Positions 17,201-24,537 of a DNA stretch of 33,054 nt are shown one piece after another. Location of the stretch: NCBI GenBank assembly GCA_026394055.1, contig JAPKYZ010000009.1:1-33054 (forward strand), given 5' to 3'. A program made the position numbers and the translations under genes. The stretch is from Acidobacteriota bacterium (GTDB lineage: Bacteria; Acidobacteriota; Terriglobia; Bryobacterales; Bryobacteraceae). Within the stretch, counting starts at the first letter, position 1; each line of letters opens with the position of its first letter. A model generated the notes under the pieces. That model saw only the letters and a program-made list of their open reading frames with translations, was not told the DNA's origin and made no database searches.

Positions 17201-17309
17201 AGTAGGGCGGGTCATGCAGGTAGCGTGGTGTCGCGACGGGGGCCGACAACATCGGCTCCGAGGCGAGCGGCAGCAGAATGGGCAGTGAAAGCAGTTCACG
17301 CCGCGTCAT
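14283..17309 (-). CDS. Large FG-GAP/VCBS + ASPIC-UnbV + TPR protein (CRTAC1-like)
   Basis: A 1008-aa protein. It has a short hydrophobic N-terminus preceded by TRRELL, a possible export signal. Residues about 90-550 hold beta-propeller repeats with calcium-type loops: GDIDGDGRDEIYV, ADFDRDGKLDLYL, ADYDGSGWPSLYV, FDQNGDGRPDLYV, VDFDNDGQAELLL and TDFDGDGCLDILL. Residues about 550-620 are an ASPIC/UnbV domain (LIGTKSNRDAIGAKVRL; GSGYLSQHTKTLYLG). Residues about 750-1005 are at least six TPR units (AYSAAWNNLGVLYLQQRAPD is one). The family is extracellular and involved in adhesion or substrate binding in animals (CRTAC1); its bacterial role is unproven. ATG 17309 overlaps the upstream TPR gene's TGA by four bases (ATGA), and its tail overlaps the oxidoreductase start. 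Confidence 0.85.
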   Translation of the reverse strand: MTRRELLSLPILLPLASEPMLSAPVATPRYLHDPPYFPYIGLIESGHDEFPRDPVMPPPAPRRDGRFADITGTVLDSEQLSRGIPYWVARLDPALGIDIYGNNGIAVGDIDGDGRDEIYVCQPAGLPNRLFRWKDQHLEEISAAAGVDLLDDTSSALFLDLRNLGRQDLVVLRGSAPVLYLNDGRGQFTLAPDAFRFASDPQGGFTGMAAADFDRDGKLDLYLCCYSFFQSEAQFRYPTPYFDAQNGPPNFLFRNRLNADGTGYLEDVTAAVGLSENNNRYSFAPAWADYDGSGWPSLYVANDFGRSNLYRNQGGKFRDVAAEAGVANLAPGMSACWFDQNGDGRPDLYVANMWTAAGQQVVKSPAFALRDQPAWRTHTKGNSLYRNLGNGKFAEVAGELGLEMGRWGWSADAVDFDNDGQAELLLTCGMLSGHKSPDLMGFFWRQVVARTPATASPNAAYENGWNAINQFIREGYSWNGHEPNVFYVRDGSRYRDASLESGLNFAEDSRAFAVTDFDGDGCLDILLKNRLGPQLRVLQNRCGQGRPRVALRLIGTKSNRDAIGAKVRLDGQTKWITAGSGYLSQHTKTLYLGCAGQVQQIEITWPSGLTQKLEKLDAGALYEVTEGSAARLVRKFAAASPIAPSVLVGDNQPRLHDTWLKDPVPLPMPQTGPGLYVLTEAAAQPHLAAYTLFRRYLFEHRAPLDLPLAFLLNAEGHAVKVYRQVPNAPQVAADLKLINQRPALPYPGRALAPARRDYFKLGASLLWCGYPEQALPYLEAVLRQQPTNVRTMVLVAQVHREAGRIAKAAPLVDEALRLAPGSAEAWNEQGALAMAREDFSHALECFDQALAAKSGLTYALLNAAQAAEKLNRLPLAEDYYRQALTSDPSSPEGHQGLGLTMAKRGQLAEAERELKEAVRLRPAYSAAWNNLGVLYLQQRAPDKAVEAIEQGIAAAPDDELLYLNLGRIYVQQKRLPEARRAMERLLKVRPESQVAQKALKDLTNASQP

Positions 17310-18451
17310 CGCATGCCTTCCTTGCCACCGGCGGCTAGCAACTGCTGATGGATCTCCCGCTCCCGCGCGGCCTTGGCGGGTTGCGCAAGCCGGTCATAGA
17401 CGCGGGCGAGACGGTAGTGCGTCTCGGGAACCTTGGCGTTGCTCGACAGGCTCGATTCATAAGCCCGAGCAGCGGCGGCGAAGTCGCGTTCGCGCTCCAG
17501 GATCTGGCCCAGCTCAAAAGTGAACTCCCAGGCATCGGCCTTGCGCCGGATCGCTTCCTGCACGAGCGGCTTCACCTGCGTGTCCGGCGCTCCGCTGGCG
17601 GCCAGGGCGCGGGCATAGACAAAAGGCGCGAACGCTTCGGTCTTCTCAGCCGCGTTCCAGGCTTCGGCCTTCTTCAAGATCTCTGGGAGCCGCGTGGGGA
17701 GCTGGTCGATCATCTTCGCGAGGAAAATGTAGGGCTGCGCGACGGTGGGGGCCAGTTCGATCACGCGCAGGAAGCTTGATCCCGCGTCGGCAAAGCGGCG
17801 CTGGGCGTAGTAGGCCACGCCCAAGGCGAGCGCAAGCTGCGGGCTCTTGTCGAACTTGCGGTGGGCGTCTTCCAGGAAAGCCGCCGCCTCAGTGAAGCGG
17901 GCCATGCGCAGCAAGGCTTGGCCGCCGCTCGAATAGGCATCTTCGTCGTAGGGCGACAGCGCTACTTGCGCGCGATAGTGCTCGACGGCCTCGTCCATCT
18001 TGCCGGAGGCTTCGGCCGCTTGCGCCAGCAGAGCGCGGGTTTGGGCCCGATCTTCCTTGGCGATGGCCAGCCGTCCGAACCGCAACACCTCGGGCCAGGC
18101 TTTCAGTTCGGCATAGAGCAAGGCAGCGCGCAAGGGAGCGGCGGCATCTGCTTCCTTTGATTCGGCGAACCGGCCTTCCCATTGAGCTGCCAGCTTCCGC
18201 TGACCGGACTGCGCGTAATAGAGCGCCAGCGCGTGCTGCACTTGCGGAGCAGCCGCCCCGGCGGTGGACGCCCGCAGCGCGGCCTGGGCGGCCTTCTGCG
18301 GCATTTTCAACTGGTGATAGACCTGGGCGAGCAATGCCCAAGCACGAGCATCCGCAGCCTGCGATTCCAGCAGCACCCGGGCTTCCGCCAACCGGCCTGC
18401 GGCCAGCGCGGCCTGCGCCATTTCAACCTGATCGACTGCGAGCAAATACAT
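17306..18451 (-). CDS. TPR-repeat protein
   Basis: A 381-aa alanine-rich protein almost wholly built of tetratricopeptide repeats, with helices such as ARAWALLAQVYHQLKMPQKAA, VEHYRAQVALSPYDEDAYSS, SPQLALALGVAYYAQRRFADA and THYRLARVYDRLAQPAKAA. Such repeats mediate protein-protein contact. No catalytic motif is seen and there is no clear signal peptide; the frame upstream to a GTG at 18520 would add 23 residues that partly encode the terminator. ATG 18451 follows the U-tract of that terminator by eight bases and has no Shine-Dalgarno sequence, so expression may depend on read-through or on a promoter in the terminator loop. It ends in the ATGA overlap with the FG-GAP/TPR gene and probably partners it. 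Confidence 0.8.
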   Translation of the reverse strand: MYLLAVDQVEMAQAALAAGRLAEARVLLESQAADARAWALLAQVYHQLKMPQKAAQAALRASTAGAAAPQVQHALALYYAQSGQRKLAAQWEGRFAESKEADAAAPLRAALLYAELKAWPEVLRFGRLAIAKEDRAQTRALLAQAAEASGKMDEAVEHYRAQVALSPYDEDAYSSGGQALLRMARFTEAAAFLEDAHRKFDKSPQLALALGVAYYAQRRFADAGSSFLRVIELAPTVAQPYIFLAKMIDQLPTRLPEILKKAEAWNAAEKTEAFAPFVYARALAASGAPDTQVKPLVQEAIRRKADAWEFTFELGQILERERDFAAAARAYESSLSSNAKVPETHYRLARVYDRLAQPAKAAREREIHQQLLAAGGKEGMR

Positions 18452-18459
18452 GACGGGAG

Positions 18460-18514
18460 AAAGAAAAACGGCCGCTTGGTTTTGAGCATACAAGATGCCC
18501 GAGCCAAGCGGCCG
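18460..18514 (-). terminator. Strong rho-independent-type terminator after the Oar-like gene
   Basis: On the minus strand CGGCCGCTTGG (18514-18504) pairs perfectly with CCAAGCGGCCG (18479-18469), an 11-bp stem with a 24-base loop, followed by TTTTTCTTT (18468-18460). It lies 18 bases after the receptor gene stop. The loop contains TATGCT (18490-18485), a possible -10 for the next gene. Confidence 0.85.
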
Positions 18515-18532
18515 TAACACGGAGCAATCAGC

Positions 18533-21500
18533 CTAGAACATGAACCTCAACGCAAACTGCGTACGGCGCTGCGTACCGTCCTGCGTGGCGAAGATCTTGC
18601 CGAAGTTGGGGTTGCCTTGCTGGTTGTTCGGGGCGCCCCACTGCGGGGTGTTGCCCAGGTTGAACGATTCGGCGCGGAACTGAACCGCGAACCGTTCACT
18701 GATCTGGACCGCTTTGAACAGCGACAAGTCAACGTTGCGTTGGCCGGGGATCCGGTTGGTCTGGAGACCGAGGGAACCCGGGGTGCCGGGGGTCGGATTG
18801 GCGACGTTGGCGATATCCCACCACTGGTTGACGTTGCGGCCACCCGACGGGGCGGCGTTGGACGACTTGCCAGAGATGGCATCCGGTTGGCAGTTGTTGA
18901 AGCTGCCGACGCAGTTGTTGGTGGTCAGCGTGATGGGCGCGCCAGTACGGAACGTCATCACACTGTTGATCTGCCAGCCACCCAGGACCATGTTGCCGGC
19001 CTTGGAATTCAGGTCGAACTTCTTGCCCTTGCCAATCGGCAGGTCGTAGAGGAAGCTGCCGGTGAGGTTATGCCGGATGTCCCAAGCCGCGCTGGAATAG
19101 GCCGATGACCAGTTCCGCGGGTCCTTCGGACCGAAACCGCCGGAACCGCTGAGGGGCGTTCCCGAGGTGGCCAAAGCGTGACCCCAGGTGTAGGCCGTCA
19201 AGTACTGCAGGCCGTTCGAGAAGCGCTTTTCCCACTTCGCGGTGAGGCCGGCGTAGTTGCCGAAGCCGAAGGTGCTGGTGTAGTTGACACCACCCAGGTT
19301 CGGAATCGGGCGGCGGGCGTTGCACTCGATGTTCGGACGCGGGTCGTTGTAGCAGGCGTTCGGATCGGAGAAGTGCAGCTGGTGGGCCTGGCGGTTGCCC
19401 ACGTAGGCCAATTCAAACGCGTTGCCTCCGCGGAACTCACGCTGGATGGAGAAGTTCCACTTGTGGACCATCGGGTTGCGGAAGTTGGTGGCGATGCTGC
19501 GCAGGCCAACAGGCGCGTTCAACGAGAAGATGTTCGACGGGAAGCCGCTCGATACGCCATTGGTTTGCGCAAAGAACGGATTCGGCTCAAACGTCGTGAC
19601 ACTGGTGGGCCGCACCAGAGTGGTCGTCTGGTTGAACGGTACGCCTTCACCACGGTTCGGGTTGCCGCCCTGGTTTTCTTCGCCACCGTAGAAGATGCCG
19701 TAGCCGGCACGGATCACGGTGTTGGACTTCCAGGCATAGGCAAAACCGATACGCGGAGCGATCGACGTCTTGTCCCACGGAATCAGGTACTGATCCACCT
19801 CACCGCGCGAGACCTTGACGTTTTTAAAGTCCGTCGCGAAGTTGGGCGGCAGCGGCGCATCCTGGTCCTTGCCCTTGGGGATGAACAGAGTCAGCTTGTC
19901 GAAGTCGAAGTTGGCTTGACGGCCGAACTTCTCACCGATCGGCGAGAACAGCTCATACCGGACGCCGTAGTTGATGGTCAGCTTGCTGTTCACCTTCCAG
20001 TCATCCTGCGCATAGAAGCCCCAGGCTTCCTTCTGCGACGAAATGAAGTTGGTGGTGGACATCTGGCCCTGCGACACGCGGCCGATCAGGAACGACGCAT
20101 AACCGTCGCCCGTCAGGTTGGACAGGCCACCGGTGCCGTTGGGGAACGAGGTCTCGGTGCGGTTAAAGGTCCAGTTGCCGTGCGGGCTGGGGAACTGGAA
20201 GAACGGGAACTTGATGGGACGGTATTCCGCACCGAACTTGATCGAGTGGCCCTTCTTCTGGATGGCGATGTTCTGGATGAAGTCCCAGACGTTGTTGTAT
20301 TCCTTCGAGGGCAGCCAGTCGGAGGCACCGAAGCCGCTGTAGCGGTCGATGTTGGTGGACGGCAGGCCGCCATTCAGCGGACCGGTGGGGTTGTAGCCAC
20401 CGATGCCGAAGGCCTTGAACTGATCCACGTCCGGCAACGCCTGCGTGCGGGCGGTGACCAGGCGGGAGAAGGCGACGCGGGTTTCCGACACGATGGTGGG
20501 AGACCAGGTGCGCGTGTAAGAGAGCATCGCGTTGCGGGCCAAGGTCTGCTCCGTGTTCGAGGCAAAGTAGGTGCCATCGAGCGCGCCCGGCAGCGGCTGG
20601 CCGTTCAACTGATTCCGCTCCGACCAGCTGACGCTGCCGAAGATGTTGTCTTTGTCGGAAATGCGGTGGTCCATACGGATGTCGAACTGCTTGACGCCGT
20701 AGGTGCCGGAGGTGGTGGTGAAGTAGTTGTTCAGCGCGATGCCCGGGCCCACGTTGACGTTGGGCAGCGGGAAGGTGTCCATCATCTTCTTGGCCGCCGG
20801 GTCAAAACGGCTGGGCGGAATCTGATTGTTGGCAAACGGCAGACGGCTGAAGCCGGAACCGCCACCCGGATAGTTCTGGGTGGATTGCGTGGCCGGATCA
20901 TAGATCATGCCTTCGCGCGCCGCGACGCCCAGTGAATTGGGGATGGAGGCGCCCAGCAAGTGCGAGAAGTCGCCATTGCGCATGCCGGCGTTGGGGATCG
21001 AGAAGAAGGCGGAAGTGCCCAGGCCGGGGACGGAGCCGCCGGTGGAACGGATTTCCGTGCCCTGGTAGTCGGCAAACCAGAACGTGCGGTTCTTGATCAG
21101 CGGACCGCCGACGGCCGCGCCAAACTGGTTCTGCTTGAACGGGCCGCGCTTCACATTGCTGCGGTTGTTCTCCCAGCGGTTGGCGTTCAACTTGTCGTTC
21201 TGCAGGTACTCAAACAGCGTGCCGTGCAGCTGGTTGGTGCCGCTCTTGATGGTGACGTTTACCACGCCACCCGCGCCGCGGCCGTATTCGGCGTTGTAGC
21301 CGTTGGTCATGACGCGCATTTCGCCGATGGCTTCGACAGACGGTCCAATCACGAACGAGGTCTGGTTCAAAAAGTCGATGACGTTGACGTTGTTGTCGAC
21401 GCCATTCAACAGGAAGTTATTCTGGCCGTTGGAACGGACACCGTTGGCGGAAAAGCCGCCGCCTGTGGCATCGCGAGCGCCGGGCTCATTCGGCACCACA

Positions 21501-21982
21501 CCGGGCGACAAGCGTGCCAGGAACGCAAAGTTGCGAGTGCCGCCCAGGGGCAGCTCTGACATCTGCTTGGCATCGACGCTGGCGCCGATGATGGTGGATT
21601 CGGTCTGCAGGACAGCAACTTCACCCGTCACTTCGACGTTGGTGGTGACTTCGCCCACTTGCAGCTGGAAGTCAACGCCGGTGCGGTCACCCGCCGTGAG
21701 CGGGACGTTGCGCCGGGTGGACTTTTTAAATCCGCCGGCTTCTACCGTCAGGACGTAGATGCCGGGTTTCAATGCCGGGCGGGCGAATTCGCCGCCGGCC
21801 GTGGTGGTAACTTCATACTTCTGGCCAGTGGCCTCTTCCGAGATGGTGACCTTGGCATTGGGAATGCCGGCCCCCGTAGGATCAGTGACAGTTCCCACAA
21901 TCGTGGCCAGATCGCGTTGCGCAAATGCGCAAACGGCCAGCACAATTGTGGCAAAAAATACTCGCAACAGAGCGATGTTCAT
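18533..21982 (-). CDS. Oar-like TonB-dependent outer-membrane receptor with carboxypeptidase-regulatory-like domain
   Basis: A 1149-aa outer-membrane beta-barrel. MNIALLRVFFATIVLAVCAFA is a signal peptide. Residues about 25-110 are a carboxypeptidase-regulatory-like fold (IVGTVTDPTGAGIPNAKVTI, GGEFARPALKPGIYVLTVEA). A TonB-dependent plug follows (FSANGVRSNGQNNFLLNGVD, EYGRGAGGVVNVTIKSGTN). The remainder is barrel, ending in LRFMF with the C-terminal aromatic residue needed for insertion. Proteins of this type are greatly expanded in Solibacter-like Acidobacteria and are thought to import large substrates or move adhesion components. ATG 21982 begins the signal peptide, with GGGGAG about ten bases upstream. 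A good promoter lies at 22023-22051. It is followed by a terminator and then the TPR/FG-GAP operon on the same strand, and is divergent from the second FG-GAP gene. The ligand is unknown. Confidence 0.9.
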   Translation of the reverse strand: MNIALLRVFFATIVLAVCAFAQRDLATIVGTVTDPTGAGIPNAKVTISEEATGQKYEVTTTAGGEFARPALKPGIYVLTVEAGGFKKSTRRNVPLTAGDRTGVDFQLQVGEVTTNVEVTGEVAVLQTESTIIGASVDAKQMSELPLGGTRNFAFLARLSPGVVPNEPGARDATGGGFSANGVRSNGQNNFLLNGVDNNVNVIDFLNQTSFVIGPSVEAIGEMRVMTNGYNAEYGRGAGGVVNVTIKSGTNQLHGTLFEYLQNDKLNANRWENNRSNVKRGPFKQNQFGAAVGGPLIKNRTFWFADYQGTEIRSTGGSVPGLGTSAFFSIPNAGMRNGDFSHLLGASIPNSLGVAAREGMIYDPATQSTQNYPGGGSGFSRLPFANNQIPPSRFDPAAKKMMDTFPLPNVNVGPGIALNNYFTTTSGTYGVKQFDIRMDHRISDKDNIFGSVSWSERNQLNGQPLPGALDGTYFASNTEQTLARNAMLSYTRTWSPTIVSETRVAFSRLVTARTQALPDVDQFKAFGIGGYNPTGPLNGGLPSTNIDRYSGFGASDWLPSKEYNNVWDFIQNIAIQKKGHSIKFGAEYRPIKFPFFQFPSPHGNWTFNRTETSFPNGTGGLSNLTGDGYASFLIGRVSQGQMSTTNFISSQKEAWGFYAQDDWKVNSKLTINYGVRYELFSPIGEKFGRQANFDFDKLTLFIPKGKDQDAPLPPNFATDFKNVKVSRGEVDQYLIPWDKTSIAPRIGFAYAWKSNTVIRAGYGIFYGGEENQGGNPNRGEGVPFNQTTTLVRPTSVTTFEPNPFFAQTNGVSSGFPSNIFSLNAPVGLRSIATNFRNPMVHKWNFSIQREFRGGNAFELAYVGNRQAHQLHFSDPNACYNDPRPNIECNARRPIPNLGGVNYTSTFGFGNYAGLTAKWEKRFSNGLQYLTAYTWGHALATSGTPLSGSGGFGPKDPRNWSSAYSSAAWDIRHNLTGSFLYDLPIGKGKKFDLNSKAGNMVLGGWQINSVMTFRTGAPITLTTNNCVGSFNNCQPDAISGKSSNAAPSGGRNVNQWWDIANVANPTPGTPGSLGLQTNRIPGQRNVDLSLFKAVQISERFAVQFRAESFNLGNTPQWGAPNNQQGNPNFGKIFATQDGTQRRTQFALRFMF

Positions 21983-22022
21983 AGACGTGGAAGCTCCCCG
22001 CAGTAATAACAACTGCCACGCA

Positions 22023-22051
22023 AGATTATCACCGTCATAACCGTAATGCAA
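22023..22051 (-). promoter_or_regulatory. Sigma70-type promoter of the Oar-like receptor gene
   Basis: TTGCAT (22051-22046), a 17-base spacer and TAATCT (22028-22023) on the minus strand, giving a leader of about 35 bases before ATG 21982. The 114-bp divergent intergenic region also must serve the gene at 22097, for which no clear promoter is seen. Confidence 0.55.
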
Positions 22052-22096
22052 TAGTGTAAAGTTTTGTCAGAGATCTTCTCGCGGCCCTCGTAGCGC

Positions 22097-23776
22097 ATGC
22101 CAGCCCTTACTCGCCCACTTGTCCTTGGCCTCGCCGCGGCGGCTTTCGGAGCCGTCCCGCTGCAACTCATCGATGTGGCGGAGACACTGGGCTTGACTGC
22201 TCCCAATGTCTTCGGCGGCGTCACACGCAAAGACTACATCCTGGAGACCACCGGCAACGGCGTGGCGGTGGTGGATGTCGATGACGACGGTCTGGATGAT
22301 GTGCTGCTACTCAACGGCACGACGCTCAACCGGGCCGCCGGCCGCGAGGCCGTATTACCGGTCTTTTATCGCCAGCAATCATCTGGAAAATTCATGCGGC
22401 AAGGGCCGGAAAGCGGCTTCAATTTCGAAGGTTGGGCGCAGGGCGTTTGTGCGGGCGACTATGACAACGATGGCCGCACGGACTTGCTGGTCACCTACTA
22501 CGGCCACAACCGCCTCTACCGCAATCTGGGCTCCGGGCGCTTCGGCGATGTCACCGGCAGCGTGGGCTTGCCCGCCACCGGCACCCGCTACGGCTCCGGC
22601 TGCACGTTTTTTGACTACGACCGCGATGGCCGCCTGGATCTGTTTGTCTCGAACTATGTCGCCCTCGATCTCGACAAGACACCGCGGCCGGGCAAGGGCG
22701 AGTTCTGCGTCTGGAAAGAGATCCCCGTGATGTGCGGCCCGCGCGGATTGCCCTTGGGGGCGAACGTCCTTTATCACCAGGAACCCAATGGCACCTTCCG
22801 TGACGTCTCCGCCGCGGCGGGAATCCTCAAACCCGGCGGGCGCTATTCGCTGCAAGCCGTGGCCGCCGATTTCGACAACGATGGCTGGCCGGACCTCTAT
22901 GTCGCCTGTGACATGACGCCCAGCCTGCTATTCCACAACAACGGCAACGGCACGTTCTCCGAACGCGGCGCTGAAGCGGGCGTGGCTTTCAATGCCGACG
23001 GCCGCCTGCAAGCCGGTATGGGCGTGGCCGTGGCGGACTACAACAACGACGGCTTTCTCGACATCGCCAAGACCAACTTTTCGGGCGACCTGACCTCGCT
23101 CTACTTGAATGAGGACGGTAAGTTTTTCTCTGATGTCTCGGGCGCCGCCAAGCTGGGCGTCCGGCAGTTGCTGGGTTGGGGCGTGGCGTTCACGGATCTG
23201 GATGACGACGGCTTCAAGGACCTGCTGATCGTCAACGGCCATGTCTACCCGGAGGTGGAAGGCGCCAAGGTAGGGGACCGTTATCGCCAAGAGACGCTGG
23301 CGTTCCGCAACCTGGGCAACGGCAAGTTTGAAGATCTCACCGCCACCGGCGGCCCCGCGCTTTCCGTGCCCCGCCCATCGCGCGGCCTTGCGCTGGGTGA
23401 TCTTGATGGCGATGGCCGCCCGGAGGCCGTCATCTTGAACATGAACGAGCGGCCCGCAGTGCTGAAGAACGCAAGCGCGGGCGGCAGCTTCGTCAACCTG
23501 CGCCTGGCGGGGACGAAGGTGAACCGTTCCGCCATCGGAGCACGGGTGACGGTGGAGGCGGCGGGCCGCAAACAGATGGACGAGCTCTACTCCGGCTCCA
23601 GCTACTATTCGCAGCACTCCTTCGCGCTGCACTTTGGCCTGGGGGCGGCGAAGAAGGTGGACCTGGTCACCGTGCGCTGGCCGGGCGGTAAGGTGGAGAC
23701 GTGGAAAGATCTCCCGGTGAACGCGCAATGCAGCTTGACCGAAGCAAAGCCCGAGCCATCATGCCGCGCCTATTGA
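22097..23776 (+). CDS. CRTAC1-type FG-GAP/VCBS + ASPIC-UnbV secreted protein
   Basis: A 559-aa protein with a signal peptide (LVLGLAAAAFGAVP). It has seven FG-GAP/VCBS repeats: VDVDDDGLDDVLLLNG, GDYDNDGRTDLLV, FDYDRDGRLDLFV, ADFDNDGWPDLYV, ADYNNDGFLDIA, TDLDDDGFKDLLIVNG and GDLDGDGRPEAV. Their D-x-D-x-D-G loops should bind calcium, and the seven units would close a beta-propeller. Residues about 468-545 are the ASPIC/UnbV domain (LRLAGTKVNRSAIGARVTV; GSSYYSQHSFALHFGLG). It is a shorter relative of the protein at 14283-17309, lacking the TPR part, which here is a separate downstream gene (23761) overlapping by 16 bases. It diverges from the Oar-like receptor, suggesting shared regulation. Function is unproven; surface binding is likely. 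Confidence 0.85.
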   Translation: MPALTRPLVLGLAAAAFGAVPLQLIDVAETLGLTAPNVFGGVTRKDYILETTGNGVAVVDVDDDGLDDVLLLNGTTLNRAAGREAVLPVFYRQQSSGKFMRQGPESGFNFEGWAQGVCAGDYDNDGRTDLLVTYYGHNRLYRNLGSGRFGDVTGSVGLPATGTRYGSGCTFFDYDRDGRLDLFVSNYVALDLDKTPRPGKGEFCVWKEIPVMCGPRGLPLGANVLYHQEPNGTFRDVSAAAGILKPGGRYSLQAVAADFDNDGWPDLYVACDMTPSLLFHNNGNGTFSERGAEAGVAFNADGRLQAGMGVAVADYNNDGFLDIAKTNFSGDLTSLYLNEDGKFFSDVSGAAKLGVRQLLGWGVAFTDLDDDGFKDLLIVNGHVYPEVEGAKVGDRYRQETLAFRNLGNGKFEDLTATGGPALSVPRPSRGLALGDLDGDGRPEAVILNMNERPAVLKNASAGGSFVNLRLAGTKVNRSAIGARVTVEAAGRKQMDELYSGSSYYSQHSFALHFGLGAAKKVDLVTVRWPGGKVETWKDLPVNAQCSLTEAKPEPSCRAY

Positions 23777-24531
23777 TCGCCGCGGCGTTGCTGGGTCTCG
23801 CTGGAGTGGGAGCGGCGCAGATCACCAAGCCGCCGGAGTTTCAGGAGAACCGCAAGATCCAGGCCGGAGCGGCGTCACTGGACGGATCAAGCCATGTCTC
23901 CGCTGAACGGACCGAGCTGCACCGGGCGCTGCTGGACCGGCTGCGAGCGCTCCCGCGGTATGCCGAAGGCGTGCGTCTGCTCGAAAGCCAACTGTTCGGC
24001 CCGGCGGAGCAGCTGTTTGAGAAGCAAGGCCTGCCGCTGGGCGTGGCGGTGACGCGCTTCATCTTGGGTCAGGCTGATTCAAGCGCCGAGCTGCTCTGCC
24101 GCCTCGCCACCCAACGGCCCACCGACGCGGCGGTGCTGGCGATGCTCGGAGAGACTGTGGGGGCGGCGCCCAATTGGTCCGCGCGCATGCTGGCCGCCAT
24201 CCGGACGATGGCGACACCTGAGAGTGCCGATGGTGAGTTCTACTTGGCTCGGGCGCTGCTGAAGCAAGACCCGCCGCTCACGGCCGAAGCCTTGCCCCAC
24301 TTGTCGCGATCAGCGGCGTTGGCTCCCAAAGAGACGCGCGCGCTGCTGGAACTTGCTCGCCAGGAGAACACCCCGGAGCGCCGGCCCGCCGCCATTGCGG
24401 CTCTCGAAGAAGCGCTGCGCCGCGATGAGAAGCTTTCGGTGGCGCACTACCGGCTGGCGCAGCTCTACCGGGCCGCAGGCCAACTGGAGAAATCGCGCGA
24501 GCACCTGCGCCGCTATCAGGAGCTTAAGTAG
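23761..24531 (+). CDS. Secreted TPR-like protein
   Basis: A 256-aa protein with signal peptide MPRLLIAAALLGLAGVGAAQ. The rest is helical. TPR-like pairs are clearest at the end (KLSVAHYRLAQLYRAAGQLEK; SREHLRRYQELK), with weaker ones in the middle (AEGVRLLESQLFGPAEQLFE). ATG 23761 overlaps the end of the FG-GAP/ASPIC gene by 16 bases, so the two are very probably co-translated; an in-frame ATG at 23731 is possible but would precede the signal peptide with charged residues. The pair reproduces, as two genes, the domain order of the single large protein at 14283-17309. It ends six bases from the convergent amidohydrolase gene. Confidence 0.75.
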   Translation: MPRLLIAAALLGLAGVGAAQITKPPEFQENRKIQAGAASLDGSSHVSAERTELHRALLDRLRALPRYAEGVRLLESQLFGPAEQLFEKQGLPLGVAVTRFILGQADSSAELLCRLATQRPTDAAVLAMLGETVGAAPNWSARMLAAIRTMATPESADGEFYLARALLKQDPPLTAEALPHLSRSAALAPKETRALLELARQENTPERRPAAIAALEEALRRDEKLSVAHYRLAQLYRAAGQLEKSREHLRRYQELK

Positions 24532-24537
24532 CCGCCG

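Noticed and set aside
15252..17288. 678-aa open frame on the plus strand opposite the FG-GAP/TPR gene
   Set aside because: High-GC third positions keep the antisense frame open; the minus strand has repeated FG-GAP, ASPIC and TPR motifs, while this translation has no recognisable domain.
19178..20935. 585-aa plus-strand open frame inside the Oar-like gene
   Set aside because: It lies wholly antisense to a receptor with clear domains from signal peptide to C-terminal phenylalanine; composition is that of an antisense shadow.
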